Assembly: GCA_015222355.1 (NCBI GenBank)
Contig: JADFVC010000283.1
Span: 1-9,698 of the forward strand
Source of the DNA: Chloroflexota bacterium
GTDB taxonomy: Bacteria > Desulfobacterota > Desulfuromonadia > Desulfuromonadales > Geopsychrobacteraceae
DNA: 9,698 bases
Direction: 5' to 3'
Position 1 is the first letter of the stretch; the number at the start of each line of letters is the position of its first letter. Position numbers and translations under genes: made by a program. Shown one piece after another: positions 1-5,995 of the stretch. The notes below the pieces were generated by a model. It searched no databases, was not told the origin of the DNA, and saw only the letters and a program-made list of their open reading frames with translations.

Positions 1-369
1 AGCGGCAGTAAACTGTTCGGCATCCATCTCCAGCAACGCCTTGTTGACCAAGGCGTCACTCTCCTGCGGATCGATTGCAATAATTTTCTCGTAAGTCTGC
101 AGAGCGGCATCGATCTGCTCTTCTTCCAGGCTCAAATCAGCAGAGAGATAGAGCAGATCGATGTTGTCGGCATCTATCTTGAGGCCGGAAGTCAAACTTC
201 TTTTCGCCTGAGCCAGCTGATTTTCTTCCAGCTGAGCCTCCGCCAGTAATTGCCAGGCTTCGGCTGTTTCCCCCAGTTTGATCGCCTCCTGCAAAGTCTG
301 CAAGGCACTACGGCTATCATCCTCCTCAAGGGCACGACGTCCCTTGGCAATCAGTTCATCAAATGACAT
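1..369 (-). CDS. TPR-repeat protein, N-terminal part (runs off the left edge)
   Basis: The first 123 codons are visible, from ATG at 369-367 and reading off the window without a stop. The start is preceded by a GGGAGAGAT ribosome-binding sequence. The protein starts MSFDELIAKGRRALEEDD and continues in short amphipathic helices with TPR spacing: small residues at helix contacts, then about 34-residue units ending near DADNIDLLYLSADLSLEEEQIDAAL and an IAIDP-type turn (written here across segments). It has no signal peptide or membrane segment in the visible part, so it is probably cytoplasmic. It lies 32 bp downstream of gloA on the same strand and is likely co-transcribed with it. TPR proteins are protein-interaction scaffolds; the partner cannot be deduced, and nothing specifically ties it to glyoxalase. 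Sure of the TPR-like character, unsure of function. Confidence 0.72.
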   Translation of the reverse strand, partial: MSFDELIAKGRRALEEDDSRSALQTLQEAIKLGETAEAWQLLAEAQLEENQLAQAKRSLTSGLKIDADNIDLLYLSADLSLEEEQIDAALQTYEKIIAIDPQESDALVNKALLEMDAEQFTAA

Positions 370-401
370 CTATCTCTCCCGGCAGTCCGTCCAACAGCCT
401 T

Positions 402-791
402 CTAAAGTGAAGTACAGCGTACGACTTCAACGCGGAAGCCGTCCGGATCGGTCACAAAATAGAATCTTGGCTTACCGCCGCCCAGCCCTTTTAATGGGGA
501 GATCTCCAGCCCCATCTTTTCATGACGCTTATGCGAGGCCTCCAGATCGGTGACTCCGACAGCCAGATGAGAATAGCCGTTGCCGATCACGTAGGGATCT
601 TTTTGGTCATAGTTATAGGTCAGTTCCAGTTCAAACGGCAGTTCGACCGAAGTCAGGTAACTGAGCGTGAAGCGACCGTCGGGATAATCTTTTTTCCGCG
701 ACACCTCGAATCCGAACGCTTTGCGGTAAAATTCTTCACTGGCAGCAAGATCCATGACACGATAACAGATATGAATCATCGGATATTCCAT
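402..791 (-). CDS. gloA: Lactoylglutathione lyase (glyoxalase I), VOC superfamily
   Basis: A 129-residue protein matching E. coli GloA in size and in all metal ligands. Counting from Met1, His7, Glu56 (in ELELTYN), His75 (in NGYSHLAV) and Glu122 (in DPDGFRVEVV) fall at the positions of GloA His5, Glu56, His74 and Glu122. Two VOC beta-alpha-beta-beta-beta modules are recognisable: residues 5-60 and 72-125. The known reaction isomerises the hemithioacetal of methylglyoxal and a thiol (usually glutathione) to S-lactoylglutathione, detoxifying a glycolytic by-product in the cytoplasm. The short form without the long Zn-type insertions suggests Ni/Co dependence, by family analogy. The start at 791 is supported by AAGAGGTG just upstream; an internal Met5 is possible but less well placed. 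The thiol cofactor in this organism cannot be told from the sequence, and a related VOC enzyme is the main alternative. Confidence 0.85.
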   Translation of the reverse strand: MEYPMIHICYRVMDLAASEEFYRKAFGFEVSRKKDYPDGRFTLSYLTSVELPFELELTYNYDQKDPYVIGNGYSHLAVGVTDLEASHKRHEKMGLEISPLKGLGGGKPRFYFVTDPDGFRVEVVRCTSL

Positions 792-825
792 AGAGCACCT
801 CTTAAAGAAAGGACTTGCGTCTTGA

Positions 826-854
826 TTGACATTGCGGGTACGGCTCTTTATAGT
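826..854 (+). promoter_or_regulatory. Near-consensus sigma-70 promoter for the lpxH-like gene
   Basis: The -35 hexamer TTGACA (826-831) matches the consensus fully. It is followed by exactly 17 bp and a -10 hexamer TATAGT (849-854), matching 5 of 6. Transcription would begin near 860-863, and the preferred ATG is at 863, so the message would have a leader of 0-3 nt. No Shine-Dalgarno sequence is present before the ATG, which fits. The -10 element covers the in-frame TTG at 854, arguing against that codon as the start. Confidence 0.6.
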
Positions 855-862
855 TGCCGACC

Positions 863-1564
863 ATGAGAGCTATCTTTATTGCCGATGCTCACCTGCGCCA
901 CCCTCAGGATAGCAACTATCAGAAACTGCTCGATTTTCTCGATCAGCAGAAAAATCTGGACGGACTGTTTCTACTCGGTGACATCTTCGAGTTCTGGATC
1001 GGCTACAAGCATCTCGTCTTCAGTGCTTATATCCCCTTGCTGGAAAAATTACGCCGGCTGACCAATGCCGGTACCAAGCTCTATTTTGTCGAAGGGAACC
1101 ACGACTTTCACCTCGGCCCCTATTTTACCGACACTCTCGGCTGCACGGTTATCCCGGATCAGCAACTGGTAGAGTTCGATGGCAAAAAACTGTTGCTCTG
1201 TCACGGTGATCTGCTTAACCCGAGTAAAAATTACCAGCGGCTGAGAACCTTCTTGCGTAGCGGACTGATCCGCTTTCTCGCCAGAATCGTCCACCCTGAT
1301 CCCGTCTGGGCTTTCGCCATCCGGCTCAGTGATCTGAGTCGCAAGAAAAATCCCGACAGCCGCAACGCTAACCCGACCCCTTTGCTGCGCACCTTCGCTG
1401 AATCAGGAACAACGGCCGCCGCAGATACAATCGTCTGTGGCCATTTCCATCAGCCGATCAGTATAGTTTACAATAACAAACAGGTTCTGGTTGTCGGCGA
1501 CTGGATCACGCAGTTTTCTTACCTCGAAATGGTCAATGGCCGGCTCGAACTGAAAACTTTCTAA
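863..1564 (+). CDS. lpxH: LpxH-like UDP-2,3-diacylglucosamine diphosphatase (metallophosphoesterase)
   Basis: A 233-residue calcineurin-like phosphoesterase. The metal-binding motifs are in order and at E. coli LpxH-like positions: D8-A-H10, GD40 in LLGDIFEFW, GN79-H80-D, H114 in CHGD, and H194-F-H196 in CGHFHQP. LpxH cleaves UDP-2,3-diacylglucosamine to lipid X and UMP at the inner face of the cytoplasmic membrane, step four of lipid A synthesis. The GDxFEFWIG motif and the length support this branch over general phosphodiesterases. LpxH proper has GNRD where this protein has GNHD, so LpxH2 or another close relative remains possible. ATG at 863 is preferred over an in-frame TTG at 854: the DxH motif needs a start this close, and the TTG lies in the promoter -10 box. 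It is divergent from gloA and convergent with the yihY-family gene, 2 bp apart. Confidence 0.68.
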   Translation: MRAIFIADAHLRHPQDSNYQKLLDFLDQQKNLDGLFLLGDIFEFWIGYKHLVFSAYIPLLEKLRRLTNAGTKLYFVEGNHDFHLGPYFTDTLGCTVIPDQQLVEFDGKKLLLCHGDLLNPSKNYQRLRTFLRSGLIRFLARIVHPDPVWAFAIRLSDLSRKKNPDSRNANPTPLLRTFAESGTTAAADTIVCGHFHQPISIVYNNKQVLVVGDWITQFSYLEMVNGRLELKTF

Positions 1565-1566
1565 AA

Positions 1567-2931
1567 TTAAACAGAATCAGTATTTTCAGGGGTTTTTTGA
1601 CATCTGAGGACTAAATCTCTCAAGGTCAACCCAGCTAATCCGTCCACAACCATATTCTCGATTTCCTCACTGACTTCAATGGCGACCAAAGTCTGGGGGT
1701 GCGGATGGAGATGCAGCACTTCCTCACCCTGATCACGCATGGTCTTAAGAATTTCAGCGAGAGACAGATTCTCAGCCGAACGACCCAACTGATAGCTGCG
1801 CCGACCACCAAACCGACTGCTCAGTTCGGAAACGAAACCGACCCTGACCAGCAACTCCAGAATACTCCGACATAAGCGTGGCGGGATAAAAAGCTCTCTG
1901 GCCAGAGCGTCCTGGCGTAGCGCCTTTTCACCTCGCGAAAATCGATCCGCCAGGGTGACCAATAAAATCAATGCCACCTGTTCGCAACAATTACGGCTGA
2001 CTTCTGCACCGCGCAAATCACGACCACTGGTGCGCAGATTCTGCTTCGCGTAGGTCACCCCAAGACCGAACAAGACAATAACCCAGGAAAGATAAAGCCA
2101 GATCATGAAAATCGGCAAGGCCGCCATGGTTCCGTATATTGCGTTGTATTTGACGACGCCGACCTGTAAATTGACATACAACCACTGCGCCAGTTGCCAG
2201 AAAGTTCCGCCGACCACCCCGCCGATAAAAGCTGCCCGCCACTCAACCCTGATGTTCGACATGAAAACATAGAGAACGGTAAAAGCCAGCCACATGAAAA
2301 CAAAAGGGGCGACTTTGAACAATAACAGGATCAGACTGCCGACCAGCTGCATCTCAATCAGCTTCTGCACCAGGTCATGGCTGGCCAGGCTGGAGGTCAT
2401 TGAAATCGCCGAGATAATCAGCACCGGACCGACCAGTATCACCGACAGGTAATCGGCAAAACGCCGCATCAACGGGCGGATTTCACGAACCCCCCAGACA
2501 TGATTAAAGGCTCTTTCGACATTCGTCAGCAAAGAGATGACGGCCACCAGCAGGAAGGTCAGCCCGAAGCCCCCCATCGTACCGACCTGGGTGTTATCGA
2601 TATAACCGAGAATCGCTTGCGCCACCTGCCCATCGCCGACACTCAGCCCTTCCATGATCAGCGGTTCCAGAGCGTTTTGAACTCCGAAAGCCTTCAGCAA
2701 AGCGAAAGTCAAAGCCAGCAGAGGGACAATCGAGAGCATCGTGTAATAAGTCAGCGCCGCTGCCCGCAATAAGCTCTGGTTAATCCCGAAGTCGCGCCAG
2801 ACCAGCGCGGCCGTCTGCAGCTGACGCAACAGGACGCGCTGGAGGATGTTCAGCTCGTTAGGATTCTGCTCCCACAGCAGGTGTTTCACTTTGTGACGCA
2901 GGTTTTTCCGGGCAGGAGATGCCTCAGCCAT
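1567..2931 (-). CDS. YihY/BrkB-family inner-membrane protein with C-terminal winged-helix-like domain
   Basis: A 454-residue protein with about six membrane helices: roughly residues 55-83, 118-136, 160-182, 198-225, 233-256 and 264-293. The family signature is clear in AALTYYTMLSIVPLLAL near the start and in KYNAIYGTMAALPIFMIW around 261-278, followed by YLSWVIVLFG. A charged soluble tail of about 150 residues follows. Its segment from about 316 to 385 (ARELFIPPRLCRSILELL, then GGRRSYQLGR) looks like the winged-helix end often fused to this family in delta-type proteobacteria. The biochemical role is not established; old names such as ribonuclease BN or BrkB virulence factor should not be taken as function. 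The ATG at 2931 has GGAGAAGAG upstream. It starts 27 bp after the M16 lipoprotein gene and is probably in the same operon. Confidence 0.88.
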   Translation of the reverse strand: MAEASPARKNLRHKVKHLLWEQNPNELNILQRVLLRQLQTAALVWRDFGINQSLLRAAALTYYTMLSIVPLLALTFALLKAFGVQNALEPLIMEGLSVGDGQVAQAILGYIDNTQVGTMGGFGLTFLLVAVISLLTNVERAFNHVWGVREIRPLMRRFADYLSVILVGPVLIISAISMTSSLASHDLVQKLIEMQLVGSLILLLFKVAPFVFMWLAFTVLYVFMSNIRVEWRAAFIGGVVGGTFWQLAQWLYVNLQVGVVKYNAIYGTMAALPIFMIWLYLSWVIVLFGLGVTYAKQNLRTSGRDLRGAEVSRNCCEQVALILLVTLADRFSRGEKALRQDALARELFIPPRLCRSILELLVRVGFVSELSSRFGGRRSYQLGRSAENLSLAEILKTMRDQGEEVLHLHPHPQTLVAIEVSEEIENMVVDGLAGLTLRDLVLRCQKTPENTDSV

Positions 2932-2958
2932 GCTCTTCTCCAGTTACGTAACAATAGA

Positions 2959-4380
2959 TCAATGGACCTTTAATGGAACCCTCTCAAGGGGCAACCCGAA
3001 TTCTTCCACATCTTCGGCAAAATCAGCACTTGTGCCGACCAGGACGATCTGCAACTGCTCCGGACGCAGATACTGCTGAGCAACCCGCTGTACATCCGCT
3101 ACGGTCACGGCAGCGATTTTCTCCCGGTAGGTTTCGAGATATCGTTCTGGATAGGCATAAAAATCGAGCCGTAAATTGCGGCTGACGACCGAATGGGTAT
3201 CATTAAAAGCGAAGACAAATGAATTGATCAGGCTCTGTTTGGCAAGCGCCAATTCTGCAACCGAAACTTGCTCATCAATCATCTGCTGCATCAGTTCTCG
3301 CATCAGGGAAACCACCTCAGACGTTGAACCACACTTGGTTTCACTGGCGGCAATGAACATCCCCGGCAGGTGTCGACCAACCTGAAAATAGGAATAGACA
3401 GAGTAAGCCAATCCCCGATTGGAACGAACTTCGCGCATCATCCGGGAATTAAACCCGCCACCGCCAAGAATATAGTTGGCGACCTGCGAAGGCAACAAAT
3501 CCGGATTATCTTTGCTGATCCCGGCGTGCCCCATCATGATGCTGGTTTGCGGCACCGCTTTATCGACAATGAACACACGACCCAGCGGTGCCGGTGGCAG
3601 TTCAGGAAGCTGCATATCCGGCAGCTGAGCAGGCTGCCAATCCGCTAATAATCGCTGGAGCAGGGCCATCAACTCTGCCTGCTCGACAGCTCCGGAAACC
3701 GCCATCCAGACATTATTCGGATGAAAATACCGCTCATGCAGTTCGATGAGATCAGCACGACTGAAACTGTTGACAGCAGCAACCTCCAGCACGCTCCCGA
3801 AAGGATGTTGCGGATAGATAGCTTCAGACAGCAACCGCCGGGCAATCGAACCGGGGTCATCATTTTTACGATGGATCGATTCCAGCAGTTGTTTACGAGC
3901 CAGTTCCAGACGCTCGGCCTCAAAACGGGGACGGCGCAGCAGATCACAGAGGATCACCAGCCCGCGTTGCAGATCCTGTCGATGCAGTGAAAGATGAATT
4001 TTGTAAGCATAGGCAGAGCTGCTGACTGACAGTTCGGCGGCCCTGCCCTCAAGCTCTGCTTCCAGTTCGGCAGCAGACAGTTCACCGGCACCACCCGTTG
4101 CAAGGACCTCGGCAAAGAGTTCAGACAGACCGGTTTTTTCGAGAGGATCGAGAATACTCCCACCACCGACCAGCAAAGTCATTTCAACCAACGGCAACTC
4201 ATGATCCTCTTTCAGGTAGAGCTTCATGCCGTTATCGAGTTCCTGCGTGATAACCTGCGGGAAGTGAAATTCCAGGGGGGGGAAATCGAGTTGATCAGGT
4301 CGTAACTGTTGTGCAACACGCGGTTGACTGCAACCGAACAGGAATAAAAATGTCAACAGAACAAAAACAGCACGATACAT
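2959..4380 (-). CDS. M16-family (insulinase-fold) lipoprotein, predicted non-catalytic partner
   Basis: A 473-residue protein with an N-terminal lipoprotein signal ending in the lipobox LFGC (Cys17, followed by Ser). It is predicted to be lipid-anchored and exported, probably to the outer membrane if a Lol-type +2 rule applies. Both M16 half-domains are present. Where the zinc motif HxxEH should stand, after ILDPLEKTG, the sequence is LSELFAEVLATGG, so the metal ligands are missing. The C-terminal half keeps the substrate-side features of inactive M16B subunits, including GGGGFNSRMMREVR followed by RGLAYSVYSYF. Inactive subunits of this kind pair with an active M16 subunit to close the proteolytic chamber (family knowledge). 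The ATG at 4380 overlaps the stop of the upstream peptidase gene by one base (TGATG), implying translational coupling. A TTG at 4383 is a less likely alternative start. Confidence 0.88.
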   Translation of the reverse strand: MYRAVFVLLTFLFLFGCSQPRVAQQLRPDQLDFPPLEFHFPQVITQELDNGMKLYLKEDHELPLVEMTLLVGGGSILDPLEKTGLSELFAEVLATGGAGELSAAELEAELEGRAAELSVSSSAYAYKIHLSLHRQDLQRGLVILCDLLRRPRFEAERLELARKQLLESIHRKNDDPGSIARRLLSEAIYPQHPFGSVLEVAAVNSFSRADLIELHERYFHPNNVWMAVSGAVEQAELMALLQRLLADWQPAQLPDMQLPELPPAPLGRVFIVDKAVPQTSIMMGHAGISKDNPDLLPSQVANYILGGGGFNSRMMREVRSNRGLAYSVYSYFQVGRHLPGMFIAASETKCGSTSEVVSLMRELMQQMIDEQVSVAELALAKQSLINSFVFAFNDTHSVVSRNLRLDFYAYPERYLETYREKIAAVTVADVQRVAQQYLRPEQLQIVLVGTSADFAEDVEEFGLPLERVPLKVH

Positions 4381-4393
4381 CAAACACCCCCCC
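4378..4393 (-). promoter_or_regulatory. G7 tract and TGATG coupling site between the two M16 genes
   Basis: On the coding strand the last codons of the M16 peptidase contain seven consecutive G residues (4393-4387). These are followed by TGTT and then TGATG, where the stop and the next start share one A (4380). The G-rich stretch is the only Shine-Dalgarno-like sequence for the downstream gene. It is also a homopolymer in which one added G would put the two genes in the same frame. The coupling role is well supported by layout; any frameshift role is speculative. Confidence 0.55.
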
Positions 4394-5858
4394 GCCCTAA
4401 GGTCGCCACGGTCCGGTTATGCGCCTGCAGATAGCGCTTGGCAACATTCATAACGTCAGCGGCCGTCATTGAATTCAACTCTTTCTCATATTCGACCAGA
4501 TATTTCCAGCCACCGAGACCTTCATAGGATGAGAGCATCCGTGCCAAGCCACTGTTCCCCTTCAAACGCCTGAGGATCGCCGTCAAAATCTGGTGACGGG
4601 CTTTTTCAATTTCTGCGGCATTGATCGGTTCTGTCTGTAACCGCGCCAACTCGGCATAGAGTGCAGATTCGATATCAACACAGGAGCAAGACCGACGAGG
4701 TGTCAGGGCAATGGTCATCAGGTTGTTGTACCTGGAACCTGGCGCACCAAAAACCGAGACACCGGTCACCAACTGTTTTTCGACCACCAGGGATTGGTAA
4801 AGACGCGACGTACGGCCCTCACCAAGGATCTGCATCAGGATATCAAAGGCATAATCGTCCCGATGCGGCATGGTCGGTTTATGATAGGCGACCAGCAATT
4901 GCGGCTCGGCATCAAAAATGACACGGACCCTACGCTCGCCATTCTGCGGCGGCTCCTGATCAACCACTTCCGGCACGGGCAACCCCGGTTCCAGGCGGCC
5001 AAAATAGCGTTTAACCAGAGCCAGGGCATCAGCACTTTTGAAATCGCCCACCAGGGTGATCACCATATTGACGGGTGAATAATAGTTGCGCAAAAACGTT
5101 TGCGTTTCCTCCAGCGTTAAATTCTCAATATCGCATTCCCAGCCGATGATCGGATAACGATAAGGGTGAACCTTGAAGGCCGTCGCCAGCAAAGTCTCAT
5201 ACAGCATCCCGCTTGGACTACTCTCATAGGAGCGTCTACGTTCTTCACGAACAACCTCACGTTCCGTATAAAATTCGCGGAGCACGGCATTCTGCAATCG
5301 GTCCGATTCAATCGCGGCCCAGAGTTCAAGCTTGTTGGCCGGAAGATTGATTAAATAAGTTGTCTGATCCTTGCCGGTAAAAGCGTTATAGCCAACCCCG
5401 CCATTTTCCGCATAAATCTTGGAAAACTCGTCTTTCACAACAAGTTGCTGATGCTCTTTCTGTAACGCCGCCAACTGCACCTGTAACTGCTGCAACTCTT
5501 GTGGGTCGGTATCGGACCGTCCTTTAAGCAGATCAATGCGACCGCCAACTCCGGCAATTTTTATCAGCAGCGGCTCTTCCTGCTGATAATCTTTGGTCCC
5601 GAGGGTTTTGGTTCCTTTGAAAAGCATATGTTCCAGCAAATGTGCAACACCGCGGTATTGGCTGTTTTCATTGACCGAACCAACTTTAAAACTGATATAG
5701 GCCGCCACCGTCGGAGACGCGTGCCGTTCGACCAACAACAGCGTCAAACCGTTATCCAGGCGGTACTCCTGAACTTTTTCCGCCAACGATTGTGCAAACA
5801 ACAAGGTTGGCAGAACGAATAGGATGCTGAAACAAAGTGAAAATATTTTCCTCGGCAT
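4380..5858 (-). CDS. Secreted zinc M16B peptidase (catalytic subunit)
   Basis: A 492-residue protein with a hydrophobic signal sequence (about residues 4-22, ending LLFAQ), so periplasmic or otherwise exported. The zinc-binding and catalytic motif is intact: His73-LLE-His77 in VAHLLEHMLFKGT. The third ligand is expected in the Glu-rich TEREVVREERRR (199-207), most likely Glu206 by comparison with ERxVVxEE of the family. The spacing from His77 is about 128 residues instead of the usual 76 or so, because of a charged, Gln-rich insertion at about 93-150. The expected GGVGYNAFTGKDQTTY strand follows the insertion. M16 enzymes degrade short unfolded peptides in a two-half chamber. The one-base overlap with the inactive M16 lipoprotein gene suggests a heterodimer. 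The start has GAGGT 8 nt upstream. The natural substrate is unknown. Confidence 0.9.
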   Translation of the reverse strand: MPRKIFSLCFSILFVLPTLLFAQSLAEKVQEYRLDNGLTLLLVERHASPTVAAYISFKVGSVNENSQYRGVAHLLEHMLFKGTKTLGTKDYQQEEPLLIKIAGVGGRIDLLKGRSDTDPQELQQLQVQLAALQKEHQQLVVKDEFSKIYAENGGVGYNAFTGKDQTTYLINLPANKLELWAAIESDRLQNAVLREFYTEREVVREERRRSYESSPSGMLYETLLATAFKVHPYRYPIIGWECDIENLTLEETQTFLRNYYSPVNMVITLVGDFKSADALALVKRYFGRLEPGLPVPEVVDQEPPQNGERRVRVIFDAEPQLLVAYHKPTMPHRDDYAFDILMQILGEGRTSRLYQSLVVEKQLVTGVSVFGAPGSRYNNLMTIALTPRRSCSCVDIESALYAELARLQTEPINAAEIEKARHQILTAILRRLKGNSGLARMLSSYEGLGGWKYLVEYEKELNSMTAADVMNVAKRYLQAHNRTVATLGRGGV

Positions 5859-5922
5859 ATTTTTAACCTCTACTTGAAGTCGGAAACTAATTATGGCTCT
5901 AATAGTAACGCAAAAGGTTGCC

Positions 5923-5972
5923 GGATAACCAACGCAAGCATGATTTTCTTCAATCGGCAGAGCTGGTTATCC
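5923..5972. repeat. 9-bp inverted repeat in the lon to M16 spacer
   Basis: GGATAACCA (5923-5931) is exactly complementary in reverse to TGGTTATCC (5964-5972), with 32 nt between. It lies in the 137-bp gap between the end of lon and the first M16 gene, both on the minus strand. Read on the minus strand, only a TTTT run follows, some distance after the stem, so this is a poor intrinsic terminator. A lon mRNA 3' structure or an operator for the M16 operon are both possible. No convincing promoter for the M16 operon was found in the remainder of the gap. Confidence 0.35.
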
Positions 5973-5995
5973 CCGAGATTGCCATAGATTTCAAA

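Noticed and set aside
854..862. TTG at 854 as the start of the lpxH-like gene
   Set aside because: It overlaps the -10 box, has no Shine-Dalgarno sequence, and adds only three residues before a good ATG.
1550..1598. CTGAAAA / TTTTCAG inverted repeat followed by GGGGTTTTTT after the lpxH-like gene, a possible terminator
   Set aside because: The stem is 7 bp and AT-rich with a 26-nt loop, and four G residues separate it from the T run. It lies largely inside the convergent yihY-family coding end, so it is too weak to call.
2943..2952. Perfect 10-bp palindrome GTTACGTAAC between the M16 lipoprotein and yihY-family genes
   Set aside because: A 10-bp palindrome is expected several times by chance in a window this size, and nothing around it suggests an operator.
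3176..3990. Several open frames of 69-92 codons on the opposite strand or in other frames inside the M16 lipoprotein gene
   Set aside because: They lack ribosome-binding sites and recognisable domains and lie wholly within a well-supported gene.
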